NCBI GenBank assembly: GCA_905221605.1
Contig: CAJNDS010000779.1
Location: 1-64,000, forward strand
Source: Symbiodinium natans
Taxonomy: Eukaryota > Sar > Dinophyceae > Suessiales > Symbiodiniaceae
Direction of reading: 5' to 3'
DNA: 64,000 nucleotides
The notes under the pieces are model-generated. The model was not told the origin of the DNA and searched no databases. It saw nothing but the letters and a program-made list of their open reading frames with translations. Every line of letters begins with the position of its first letter. Position 1 is the stretch's first letter. Positions 20,155 to 29,320 of the stretch are shown here, in pieces. Both the position numbers and the translations under genes were made by a program.

Positions 20155-20246
20155 TTGGGCCTATACTAACAGTCCTTAAGAGGAATTATAGTACCTCCTA
20201 CTGCAATCCCTAGTAAGGACTGCTAGTAGAAGGGGGGAACTTCCCA
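20155..20246. mobile_element. palindromic element family A, copy 1
   Basis: CTATACTAACAGTCCTTAAG pairs with TAGTAAGGACTGCTAGTAG. It is the most diverged of five copies. Confidence 0.65.
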
Positions 20247-20261
20247 AGCCTGAACCCCCAA

Positions 20262-20345
20262 AAAAGCGGCTGACTTCTGGGCTTCCTGGCGGCACTCCGC
20301 CCTTAGGGGCGCCCACGCCTCAGGACGACCAGAGCTGCCGATTTG
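20262..20345 (-). CDS. exon-like segment
   Basis: Minus frame IGSSGRPEAWAPLRAECRQE followed by AQKSAAFLG, reaching the G-rich edge of the neighbouring element. Confidence 0.38.
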
Positions 20346-20590
20346 TTTTTCGCGTTCAGGGCTTGGGTCTTCGCGTGTTTTAGGGCTTAGGAATTGGAGG
20401 CATTCTAGGGTTTCTGGGTTTTTTTAGGGTTTTTGGTTTTATGGGCCGTTAGGGGGGATGTGCAGGCTCGAGTTATAGTCAGTACAAGCATCGGCCAGAA
20501 AGGTCATGCGTGGCGTGGGTTTAGGGTCTAGGGTTTAGGGTTTAGGGTTTAGGGTTTAGGGTTTGGGGTTTGGGGTTTGGGGTTTGGGGC

Positions 20591-20986
20591 ACCAGGAGTC
20601 ACAAGCATGCCACTTCGAGTGACGTCGGGCCGGAAAAGGTCATTCTTAACCTCTTTCAACATCGAGCACATGAGGCGCAATGGACTGGCCATGGCATCCC
20701 TTGAGTAGATGACCAGACTGTTGTCACCCTTGCTAACGTGGTACCCCAGGAGGCGGCGGGGGCCGTGGGGAAGGCCTCGCTTGCTCATCCACGAAAGAAG
20801 AGTGGCCTTGCAAGAGTGAGTTCCTAGAGCCACATCGCCCCGGGTGACGGTGTTCTTCAAGAGATTCCGAAGCCAAAGAGCAGCCGATCCAACACCAGTG
20901 GGGTGCGTGGACCAGCCACCTCCGTGGCCAGGAGCAGGCAGCAGGAAGGAGGTTCCTGGGGCGGGTTTAGCGTTGCTGTGACTCAT
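20591..20986 (-). pseudogene. tyrosine-recombinase-like fragment (DIRS/Crypton type?)
   Basis: The ATG-initiated minus frame gives about 130 residues before running into repeat-coded Pro-Lys. It contains GTHSCKATLLSWMSKRGLP, then RRLLGYHVSKGDNSLVIYSR. The order HxxK/R, LLGYH, and a Tyr about 14 residues later fits the C-terminal catalytic half of tyrosine recombinases, as found in DIRS, Ngaro or Crypton retroelements. I recall similar sequences from dinoflagellate genomes but could not check. The first catalytic Arg box is missing and a telomeric array cuts the 3' end, so it is probably an inactive fragment. The element type is inferred. Confidence 0.45.
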
Positions 20987-21197
20987 AGCCGCTCAATTCT
21001 CTCACCGGAGCAGAACCATCCCAGAATACTCTTGGCACACAGCTTGACACCCTGAATGCCTTGATTGAACTAAGAACCTTTAGGTTTAGGGTCTTTATAG
21101 GGTTTAGGGTAGTCTAGGACTTCGGGTTCAGGGTTTAGGGTTTAGGGTTTAGGGTTTAGGGCTTAGGGCTTAGGGCTTAGGGCTTAGGGCTTAGGGC

Positions 21198-21290
21198 TTA
21201 GGAGCGAGAAACCTTGCGCGGCTCTTCAGTTGGCAGAGGCTGGAGCTCTGGGCTACTTTGGGCATCACTGGCTGCTTGTGCAACTGAACC
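21198..21290 (-). CDS. exon-like segment, terminal
   Basis: Minus frame of 30 codons with SDAQSSPELQPLPTEEPRKV ending in TAA. The stop lies in CTTAGGG repeat sequence. Acidic and proline-rich, probably disordered. Confidence 0.43.
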   Translation of the reverse strand, partial: GSVAQAASDAQSSPELQPLPTEEPRKVSRS

Positions 21291-21299
21291 CCCTAAACC

Positions 21300-21358
21300 C
21301 TTAGGGTTTAGGGTTTAGGGTTTAGGGTTTAGGGTTTAGGGTTTAGGGTTTAGGGTTA
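21300..21358 (+). repeat. TTTAGGG array
   Basis: Eight heptamers meeting a CCCTAAA remnant at 21,290-21,300. Confidence 0.95.
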
Positions 21359-21389
21359 CCCCAAACCCTAAACGCCATAAACCCCGATA

Positions 21390-21500
21390 TGGTGACTTCC
21401 CTAAAACACGCTCCCTTTTGGGGGTCCTTTTAAGAAGGCGGCCCCCCTTACTTGGGGCACCCCAAGTAAGGGACCATAATTTAGAGAACTGGCCATATAG
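21390..21500. mobile_element. palindrome-bearing element
   Basis: The core CCTTACTTGGGGCACCCCAAGTAAGG (21,447-21,472) is a perfect hairpin. Flanks TTCCCTAAA and TTTAGAGAA are loosely inverted. Confidence 0.5.
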
Positions 21501-21598
21501 CCCAACACCCCGTAAACCCAAAACCTGACAGGTTTAGGTAGTTGGGAAGTCCAGGCCCAGGTCCTACGCAGGTCCTACGCTTGGTGCTTGGTTCATGG

Positions 21599-21651
21599 CT
21601 ATACTCCCCTTAGAACCTTAATAAACTAATATTGTTCATATCCTCTTGGGT
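21599..21651. repeat. dispersed repeat family F, copy 1
   Basis: GCTATACTCCCCTTAGAACC... to ATCCTCTTGGGT is shared almost exactly with 33,333-33,388. Confidence 0.75.
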
Positions 21652-22321
21652 TTAATATGAACAAAAATAGAAAATGATTCCGAAGGGGATGTAGATGAAG
21701 GGTCCGGGAATCATTTGCTGAGGTTTGCTTTAGGTTCTTGGGTTTGACGTTTAGCGACATTCTCAACCATGCACGTGTACTGAACCCCAACCCTACGGCC
21801 TGAATCCATTCAATGTAGGCCCTAAACCCTAACACCTAAACCCTACATCCTATATATATACATTATATATCTATCTACCCTAAACTCTCTAAAACCAAGC
21901 CACCAGGAAACCAACCGACAGCTAGCTCCTAAACCTTAAAGCCACAGAACCATAGGTTAAGGTTTGGGGTTGGAATTCCCAAAGCCTAAACCTCAGTTCT
22001 TTATAAGCCTAAACCTTAAACCGTAAGCCCTTGTTGGGTAGGTTCTTGATAGAGAGCCCGCCTAGGTAGGATAACTAAGCCGCATCCAAAAACACGCTCT
22101 CGAGCGCCACTCCGCACTGAGGCTTCGAGGGATTGCAGGGCTTCAGGATTCCGGGTGCAGGGCTTCAGGGTTTTAGGGTTCAGGGTTTTTAGGGTTTTTA
22201 GGGTTTGTAGGGTTTTTAGGGTGTTTAGGGTTTTTAGGGTTCGTAGGGTTTTTAGGGTCTTTAGGGCTTTTAGGGTTTTGGGGGTTTTTGGGGTTTTGGG
22301 GTTTTTTGGGGTTTAGGGTTT

Positions 22322-22438
22322 AGAGCCTTTACGGGTGTAGATCTTCACCCCAACGCTCGCACACTTGATTCCGCTGGGTCAGGGGCCCTTCCGCAACTGC
22401 GCCTGCGGAAGCACGCGAGCCGGGCCATCGAAGACTAA
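22322..22438 (+). CDS. exon-like segment, terminal
   Basis: Opens after TTTAG and runs 38 codons to TAA: FTGVDLHPNARTLDSAGS, then PQLRLRKHASRAIED. TTTAG|A at the acceptor comes from the repeat. Confidence 0.42.
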   Translation, partial: RAFTGVDLHPNARTLDSAGSGALPQLRLRKHASRAIED

Positions 22439-22554
22439 ACCCTGAGTAAACCCCAAGCCCCATAAACCCATAAACCCTATAAGACCTAAACCCGAAACAC
22501 TTGAGGGCATTAGGGTTTAGGGTTTTCTAGGGTTTAGGGTTTAGGGCTTTTAGG

Positions 22555-22639
22555 GTCTTGGGTCCAGTTGCTCTTGGGGTTTGCGCCTTGGCCCACCCTC
22601 TGTAACAGCTTCTGGTAAAGCGTTACTGGCAACAAGGGG
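22555..22639 (-). CDS. exon-like segment
   Basis: Minus frame LVASNALPEAVTEGGPRRKP fills the spacer between two TTTAGGG-type blocks. Confidence 0.33.
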
Positions 22640-23072
22640 CTTAGGGTTTAGGGTTTAGGGTTTAGGGTCTTTTCTTTCTTGGTTTGGGCTCAGCCTTCAG
22701 GAAAGGCATTTATTCGGACTGAACTACACGCTCCACACCCTGCGCTAAGCTCTGGCGAACCGCAATATCCAGAGACCCCACCCTAAACCCTAAACCCTAA
22801 ATCCCAAACCCTAAATCCTAAATCCTAAACCCTCTCGGAACCCTTAACCCTCTAGAATATACCTTGAATCATATTTGGAATCATTCGCGAACTAAAAAAC
22901 ACTAAGCCTAAGCCATAAACCCGGAGAACATCAACTAAAGCCTAAAAAACCCGAAGCCCCACAACTGAACCCCCCAACCTCTGAGACCGTAAATCCCCGA
23001 AAGCCCTAAAACCCAAACCCCTTACCCCTCAATCTACTAAACCCTAAACCCTTAATCCCCCAAATCCGGCAT

Positions 23073-23130
23073 CCCTAAACCCTAAACCCTAAACCCTAAA
23101 CCCTAAACCCTAAACCCTAAACCCTAAACC
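23073..23130 (-). repeat. CCCTAAA array
   Basis: Eight perfect heptamers. Confidence 0.95.
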
Positions 23131-23132
23131 TA

Positions 23133-23213
23133 TCAAGAGGCCTGTAGGTCACTCAGCTTCTGGGCCATGGCTGCGGCGTCGTGGGACTCGCCTTGGGTCG
23201 AAGGTTCTGGGGC
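23133..23213 (-). CDS. exon-like segment, terminal
   Basis: Minus frame TQGESHDAAAMAQKLSDLQA then Ser and TGA, directly against the array. Confidence 0.42.
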   Translation of the reverse strand, partial: APEPSTQGESHDAAAMAQKLSDLQAS

Positions 23214-23370
23214 TGTTTAGGGTTTAGGGGTTTAGGGGTTTAGGAGTTAGGGTTTAGGGCTTAGGGGATTTAGGGTTTTAGGGTTTAGGGTTTAGGGTTT
23301 AGGGGTTTAGGGTTTAGGGTTTCAGGGGTTTAGGGTTTTAGGGTTTAGGGTTTGCGGGCTTGAGGGATGG

Positions 23371-23470
23371 TTGGGATGTTCCCCCGCAAACTAACAGTCC
23401 TCAAAAGGGGTTATGGTACCCCAATTATAATCCCCATGAAGGACTGTTAGTATAAGGGGGAGCATCCCAA
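23371..23470. mobile_element. palindromic element family A, copy 2
   Basis: TTGGGATGTTCCCCC at the left and GGGGGAGCATCCCAA at the right are inverted ends. Inner arms ACTAACAGTCCT and AGGACTGTTAGT. About 100 bp, no coding frame. Confidence 0.85.
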
Positions 23471-23567
23471 GATCTAGGGTATTAAGGGATCTCGGGATTG
23501 TGGTTTCGCGGTTTAGGGGCTTGGGGCTTTAGGGCTTGAGGGCTTCATGAAGGCTAGGCGAGTTTAC

Positions 23568-23996
23568 CTTGAAAGCCCAAGTAAGTTTTGGGGCCCGTTC
23601 TCAAGGAAGGGTTTTTGGGTGTAGGGCTTCGGACTGGCCCAACCTGCGGGCATGAGGCCAAGCAAGCGACTTCGCATGAAACTGGGGAACGCCTAATCCC
23701 TCAAACCCTGAACATCCCAAATCCCTGAACAACAAAACCCTAAACCCTAAACCCTAAACCCTAAACCCTAAACCCTAAACCCTAAAGGCATCCTTCACGT
23801 TGCATTTCTTTGCCTTCTTGATGACAGCGACCGCGGCATCCGGGGCCTCTCTGGCAAGGTTGTCCTTCTCTTCGCCCGCAACCCTAAACCCTAAACCCTA
23901 AACCCTAAACCCTATTTTCATCGGGCGCCGCCTCGGGCTGAGCCTTGGCCTTGGCCTTGGCCTTTCGCGGCCTTGGCCTTCGGCTTCTTAGGCGTA
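23568..23996 (-). CDS. multi-exon gene fragment, Lys/Ala-rich
   Basis: Three minus segments are separated by telomeric arrays. Segment 1 (about 23,913-23,996) encodes KAKAKAKAQPEAAPDEN. Segment 2 (about 23,781-23,884) encodes LAREAPDAAVAVIKKAKKC. Segment 3 (23,568-23,692) encodes AFPSFMRSRLLGLMPAGWAS and ends at TCAAG|GTAAAC, a consensus 5' splice site. Segments 2 and 3 join in frame if 23,693-23,780 is removed as a GT-AG intron (TTTAGG|GTTTAG ... GATTAG|GCG). The junction of segments 1 and 2 is less certain; an AG|GC donor also fits. The KAKA run suggests a basic nuclear protein (inference). Confidence 0.45.
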
Positions 23997-24063
23997 GGGT
24001 TTAGGGTTTAGGGTTTAGGGTTTAGGGTGTAGGGTGTAGGGTGTAGGGTGTAGGGTGTAGGGT

Positions 24064-24197
24064 TTAGGGGCATTCTTCAGAGCTGGGCGGCGCACGCATC
24101 CCCTAGCTCGGCCTGAAATTTCCCCCAACAGCAGCTGACGACATGCCACCTCGACCCTCGAAGTACCCAAAAACAGGCCCGGAGCCACGAAACACAA
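24064..24197 (-). CDS. exon-like segment
   Basis: Minus frame FLGTSRVEVACRQLLLGEIS followed by a basic stretch, ending at a TGTAGGG variant array (24,030-24,062). Confidence 0.3.
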
Positions 24198-24702
24198 GGG
24201 GGTTGTAGGGCTTCGGGTTTAGGGTTTAGGGTTTAGGGTTTAGGGTTTAGGGTGTAGGGCTTAGGGTTTGGGGTTTAGGGTTTAGGGCAAGGGGTTTGTG
24301 GGTTGGGGGTCTAGGATTCAGGAATTAGTGTTTGTTGAGTTTGCGGCGTTTGGGGTTTAGGGATTGTGTTGGATTTGTAGGGTTTTGAGTTTAGGGTTTA
24401 GGGTTCGTTGGGTTTGGGGATTGTAGGGTTTTGGGGTTTCGGGTTTGTCGTAGGGTAAACCCTTAAACCCTAAACCCTAGTGGTTTAAGGTCAGGGTGCG
24501 AGGTTCTATAGGCCCAAAACAAAGACGATCCCGGTGCGGCAAGGCAATTGCTCTGCTTGTTGATGTGGCTGAACCCCGAAGCCGAAAATTCGAGGCCCCA
24601 TGTGCCCCCTAACACCCATTCCTGCCCCATCCCACTTCTCGGGTCCCCACCCCAAATGGCCACAGCTGAGGCGTCTGCTTCGAAGCTACAAGATGTTGTG
24701 TT

Positions 24703-24786
24703 TTAAGGGTTTCGGAGATCTGACGTGCTCCAGGCTGGCAAGGTCTCCGGGGGGCGGCATGCGGGGGTCGTCAAAATCCCCTGTTT
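24703..24786 (-). CDS. exon-like segment, acidic
   Basis: Minus frame GDFDDPRMPPPGDLASLEHV followed by RSPKP. One of several spacers with an FD/FDD core. Confidence 0.4.
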   Translation of the reverse strand, partial: KQGILTTPACRPPETLPAWSTSDLRNP

Positions 24787-24869
24787 CTCTCTAAGCCCTA
24801 AACCCTGCACCCGAAGACCTAAACGCTATGTCCTAAAGGCCTTAGACCTCAAGCGTGGGTGCTCTGAAG

Positions 24870-24950
24870 GCTGGTGATCTGCTTGGGAAGGTTGGCAGGT
24901 GGACACCGGGCGAAAGGAACACAGCTTCCCACTTGGCTTCTAAAGCCTAG
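24870..24950 (+). CDS. exon-like segment, terminal
   Basis: Starts at TGAAG|GCT and stays open 26 codons to TAG: LGKVGRWTPGERNTASHLAS. The AG|G acceptor and stop agree. Confidence 0.43.
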   Translation, partial: AGDLLGKVGRWTPGERNTASHLASKA

Positions 24951-25170
24951 CCTTAAAGACACAACTTGCATTCCTTGGCCATTCATGTTTCATGAGGCAG
25001 CAAGCTTTGAGCAAAGCAGTGCGATGGTTCGGCTGCAGCCTGCATGAGGATTTCTAAATACATGAACCACTGTAAAGCATAAACCCCTTAGCCTCGCGCC
25101 CTAAACCGTATAAAGCCTGCGAGTCTATATACAGATGAGAAACCAGTAGCAGGGCCCATTGCGCGAGGTC

Positions 25171-25242
25171 TTACACTAGTTTGCACAGGCACCCTAGCAA
25201 CCTAAACACAGGAAAGACTTGCTCCCGTGTCGGCTGGTCTGA
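25171..25242 (-). CDS. exon-like segment, terminal
   Basis: Minus frame PTREQVFPVFRLLGCLCKLV then TAA. Lies beside a TTTAGGG array. Confidence 0.38.
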   Translation of the reverse strand, partial: SDQPTREQVFPVFRLLGCLCKLV

Positions 25243-25597
25243 ATTAGGGTTTAGGGTTTAGGGTCTAGGGCTTAGGGTTTAGGGTTTAGGGTTTAGGGTG
25301 CAGATGTTGGGGCATCTACTGCTATTTTAGATACCGTCCCTCATACGAAGGGTACCCAACAAAGGCCCAACATCGGAATAACCCCATGAATTTCCCAAAG
25401 CCTACAGCCCTGCAGCATAATTAACCTTAATCATCATCCCTACAACCCTATAACCAAACTAATCCTAACTCGCTAAACCCAGAACGTATGAACTTGATGC
25501 AAACCCATATTGCCCAATTCAATGTTCAGAGCTTAAGATGAGTGCAAAAGGAAGTCCCCTAAACACTCCGGGTTGTGGGGGATGATATAACGAATTT

Positions 25598-25786
25598 ATG
25601 CTCCTGTTGGTTGATAGGGTTCTGCAGGGATTGAGGGCCACAGAACTTTACATTTTATGCTACATCAACCCCAGAAATTATAAATCATTGAGGTTGATGG
25701 TTGAACTCCAACACCAGGTGCTGTCCGCCGTTGATGAGGGCTTCACTCTAGGGAAGCTGTGTCATGTGGGTAGTTTCCTAAATTAG
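25598..25786 (+). CDS. small ORF, 62 aa, unknown
   Basis: ATG-initiated frame MLLLVDRVLQGLRATELYIL, then VELQHQVLSAVDEGFTLGKL, to a stop. Mixed hydrophobic and charged sequence without telomeric repeats. No family recognised; it could be an exon. Confidence 0.33.
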   Translation: MLLLVDRVLQGLRATELYILCYINPRNYKSLRLMVELQHQVLSAVDEGFTLGKLCHVGSFLN

Positions 25787-25836
25787 GGTTCGTTTTTTGG
25801 GTACCCACTAAAACCCTGAACCCTAAAGCCTAAACC

Positions 25837-25917
25837 CTAGGGTTTAGGGTTTAGGGTTTAGGGTTTAGGGTTTAGGGTTTAGGGTTTAGGGTTTAGGGTT
25901 TAGGGTTTAGGGTTTAA
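25837..25917 (+). repeat. TTTAGGG array
   Basis: Eleven perfect heptamers, joined to CCCTAAA at 25,830 with no spacer (AACCCTAGGGTT). Confidence 0.95.
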
Positions 25918-26019
25918 GGAGCCCAGATGCCAAGGAAGTTAAAAAAAGTATACAACTCAAGAGTCTACCAAAAGGGCGGCCCCCCAAAATATGGGACCCC
26001 CCTAACTTTCGGGAATCCT

Positions 26020-26128
26020 CTAAACCCTAAACCCTAAACCCTAAACCCTAAACCCTAAACCCTAAACCCTAAACCCTAAACCCTAAACCCTAAACCCTAA
26101 ACCCTAAACCCTAAACCCTAAACCCTAA
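26020..26128 (-). repeat. CCCTAAA array
   Basis: About 15 perfect heptamers. Confidence 0.95.
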
Positions 26129-26132
26129 AGGA

Positions 26133-26228
26133 GGCACCTCCCTGTAATGTCCTTGGTGCCGGCCGTCACGGCTTCGATCCTCTGCATCCAGAGACGCGCC
26201 CGGATGCGGTCGTGAATCTGGCACCAGG
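26133..26228 (-). CDS. exon-like segment
   Basis: Minus frame CQIHDRIRARLWMQRIEAVT followed by AGTKDITG. The amphipathic basic composition supports coding. Confidence 0.38.
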
Positions 26229-26615
26229 CATTTAGGGTTTAGGGTTTGGGGTTTAGGGTTTGGGGCTTAGGGTTTAGGGTGTGGGGCTTAGGGTTAGGGT
26301 TTGGGGCTTAGGGTTTCAGAGGGTTCAGGGTTTCGGGCTGAGGGCTTTATTGGGTTTCGGGTGTAGAGCTTCACCGTTGTTTTCGAGCTTCAGGCCCTTG
26401 CCTCCCAGAACAAGCCTTGACTTTGTGCTTAGGGTCTAAAAATCAGGGTTCTGATGTGAGATCCCGTAAACCTTGGCGGTAAGACAAAGCAAGAAGCCCC
26501 ACCTCCCAAAGGTATCGAGTGTTTATAGAGTCGTACCTGAAGGCTCTGATGTAGCTCCCTGTTTTGGGCTAATAGGGGATTCGAGTATGCTACCCTAAAC
26601 TACAATTTGCTTAAG

Positions 26616-26645
26616 AACCCCCCCCCCCCCCACCCCCCAAAAACA
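26616..26645. repeat. poly-C/poly-A tract
   Basis: C14, A, C6, A5 after TTGCTTAAGAACC. Similar tracts follow related sequence at 50,670 and elsewhere. Confidence 0.8.
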
Positions 26646-26723
26646 AACAATCCCTCTATTGCCCTTTGAAGGAAGAAGAGTTTTGATATCATTTTGTTGG
26701 GGAGGGGGGGGAGGAGGGGGGTA

Positions 26724-26793
26724 AACCCTAAACCCTAAACCCTAAACCCTAAACCCTAAACCCTAAACCCTAAACCCTAAACCCTAAACCCTA
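26724..26793 (-). repeat. CCCTAAA array
   Basis: Ten perfect heptamers. Confidence 0.95.
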
Positions 26794-26812
26794 TTCTGCA
26801 GCAAATGGTAGT

Positions 26813-26899
26813 TCAAGAAGGTACAGCACAGGAGCCTTTAGGTAGGTAGTCCCAGCAGCGCTCCACCGAAAGCAGTTCGGATGTGGTTCGGCGCCGGAG
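26813..26899 (-). CDS. exon-like segment, terminal
   Basis: Minus frame TTSELLSVERCWDYLPKGSC ending in TGA. Same strand as the gene fragment at 27.07-27.43 kb, so it could be a later exon of it; the intervening segment at 26,935-27,010 is open in all three minus frames and cannot be phased. Confidence 0.33.
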   Translation of the reverse strand, partial: LRRRTTSELLSVERCWDYLPKGSCAVPS

Positions 26900-27070
26900 C
26901 TTAAGGGTTTGGGGTTTAGGGTTTAGGGTTTAGAGCCAGGACCATATCCGCAAGGCATTGCGACTGCTCCCCATTTTTCTTGTCCAGGCTCTGACAGTGC
27001 GTGATTCCATGTTCTACTCACCCTAAACCCCGAACCCTAAACTCAAAGCCCTAAACCCGAAACCCTAAAC

Positions 27071-27432
27071 CCTGTGAAGGAAAAGGAAAAGGAGTCTTTG
27101 CCCTCCGGATCGCAGGCTTCCTTGATATCTCCGGCGTCTAATGCATCCTGCATGGCCCGAATGACGCGCCGGGGATTTGCAACAACCTGGTCTTTCCTCA
27201 ACCCTAAACCCTAAACCCTCAACCCTAAACCCTAAACCCTAAACCCTATACCCTACTTTCTTTCATAGATCTCCTTCGCCTCGGTGAACATCGGCTTCTG
27301 ACCCAAGACCCACGAGTTCATAACGGCCATTTGCACGTTTTTTTCGAAGAGTGTGTTGATCATCGACGTGCGAAAATCGCGAGGGTTGCTCTTTTGCTTT
27401 GCAACCACATTGATCAAAAGGACTTGTGGTAT
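27071..27432 (-). CDS. two-exon gene fragment with telomeric-repeat intron
   Basis: Exon 1 (27,257-27,432) encodes about 58 residues including DFRTSMINTLFEKNVQMAVM and PMFTEAKEIYERK. Exon 2 (27,071-27,196) encodes KDQVVANPRRVIRAMQDALD and on to GKDSFSFSF. Removing 27,197-27,256 as an intron (AA|GTAGGG ... TTGAG|GAAAG) joins EIYERK to KDQVV in frame. The intron is 60 bp and consists entirely of TTTAGGG-type units on the sense strand. Exon 2 ends at ACAGG|GTTTAG, again a repeat-derived 5' splice site. Product not recognised. The 5' end is open; there is no clear start codon. This is the best case that a telomeric array is spliced. Confidence 0.55.
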
Positions 27433-27617
27433 TTACAGGGCTTATAGGGTCTAAAGCGTGATATAAGGCTTGTAGATTTATCATAGGGTCCACGGGGCTT
27501 ATAGGGTCTATGAGGCCTATAGGGTTTATGGGGCTTGTTGGCTTTAATAGGGTGTGCACCGGCTTCTAAGGTTCGTAATAGGGCTGAAATGGGGCTTATA
27601 GGGTTTAGACTGGGGCT

Positions 27618-27724
27618 TGGAATGTTTCCCTTATACTAACAGTGCTTAAAAAGGGACTATAATATTTAATAATGCGTATTATATTCTTGGTTAAGGACTG
27701 TCTGTTAGTATAAGGGGGAACACC
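27618..27724. mobile_element. palindromic element family A, copy 3
   Basis: CCCTTATACTAACAGTGCTT pairs with AAGGACTGTCTGTTAGTATAAGGG. AT-rich loop TATTTAATAATGCGTATTATA. Confidence 0.85.
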
Positions 27725-28689
27725 CTAAACCCTAAACCCTAAACCCTGAACCCTAAACCCTAAACCCTAAATCTCAACTTATAAAGGGTTTAGACTAGGG
27801 CTTAAACAGGCCTCAGCCTGGGGACACCCAAACCGTGGCAACTCAGGTACAAAGTCATACTGAACAGGGGTTTAGGGTTTGGGGTTTGGGGTTTAGGGTT
27901 TAGGGTTTAGGGTTTAGGGTTTAGGGTTTAGGGTCCGCCGACCCTGGCGGCGTGTTGGATGGGAAAAGGAGGTGAAAACCTCCCTCTTTCCCTCCTTGCC
28001 CCCCGAAACGCGGGGGGGGGGGGGGGGGGTAGGGGGGGGTACCCGGGCAGCTTTTCCATGGAGGGCCAGGCCGCCCACACCGCATAAACTCACGGACCAT
28101 AGGCGGTTTCGCACAGGACATAGGGGTCCTTTGAGAAAAAACCCACCTAACCCCCCCTACCCCCTACCCCCTGGGCTAAGTGTGCGTAAGACATAACGAA
28201 AACCAAGCCCAACACGGAAAGAACCTAAACCCTACTCTAAACTTAAACCCTATTATGGGAATTTCCAAGAGGGGCCCCTAGTGTAGAAAAGGGAAACATG
28301 CAAACTAGTAGAATCCGTATGAATCCGTGTTACGGAATGCAAACACCCCCTTCTCATGACCGTGTCTTCAGCCTGGTCCTCGGTGAGCAGGATGTTCTCC
28401 GGCTTCAGGTCGCGGCGCAGATACGGAATGGAATGCAAATATTCCAAACCGCTCCACACTTGAAAACGGAGCTCGAAAGGACTCAAAGCCAGAAGCTCGA
28501 GGTGGGAGGCCTGCGCCATCCACCGTCGACCCAGCTCGGGGACTTGGTAATCAGTGCCCCGAGATTGCACAATGGCGGCTTCCAAGCTTCCTCCCGAACT
28601 CACAGAGACTCCCCAAAAGGGTGCACACAAGAGCACTCCCTGCACCATCACCACAGCCACGACTACGACGAAGCGTCCCGAGTCATCCT

Positions 28690-29010
28690 ACATTGTCATG
28701 CGCGGAATGTGTACTTCCAAAATTGTGTGCGCGCGCGGGGGGGCCCGGGGCGGGAGAGCCAATTGCGGGTGGTTCGGTCAGCTACTTCTGACATTCTGCG
28801 CGCACACGCGCGGGGGGGGGGAGGGCGGAGAGACACTTAGCTGGTTGCGGGCGGTTGGTGAGTCGTCCTTATAGGCAGTTCCGAAATTGTGTGCCCGCGC
28901 GCGCCTGCGGAGGGGGTGGGGCGGTGGAGAATGCATGAAGCTACTTCCAAAGTTGTGTGCGTGCACGTGCGCGGGGCGGGGGCACTCGCCCACACGCCGC
29001 ACATGAGATA
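28690..29010 (+). repeat. degenerate GTGTGCGCGCG repeat
   Basis: Three to four diverged copies of CTTCCAAARTTGTGTGCGCGCG, with GGTTGCGGGCGGTTSGTSAG between them. It lies within the large kinase intron. Confidence 0.65.
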
Positions 29011-29089
29011 TTCAGCTGCTTGCTGGCGTCCCGGCGAGTCATCCTGCGTGTTGTGTTGATACGCAGAAAGCCTTTATGCGCACTACGAG

Positions 29090-29320
29090 AAATCACGCAA
29101 CCAAACGCAAACGATCACAAATGGAACATGCGGCCAGAGCGCCCAGAAACGACAGAACCTCCTGGTTCACAAAAAGACCCAGGACGTCGAAAGGGACGGA
29201 GAAATCGCACAAGTTCCACCCTGGTTCACAGCATGGCCCAGGACTTCCAGAAGTACATGCAGCGCACACCGTACCGTAGCACAAACGACACAACCTCCTG
29301 GTTCGCAACATGACCCAGGA
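29090..29320 (+). repeat. 65-70-bp tandem repeat, three copies
   Basis: CCTCCTGGTTCACAAAAAGACCCAGGAC recurs with changes at about 29,157, 29,215 and 29,290. Confidence 0.65.

Noticed and set aside
26935-27010. Exon between the 27.1 kb gene and 26.9 kb
   Set aside because: All three minus frames are open and protein-like, so no frame can be chosen. It is also a warning for other short spacers.
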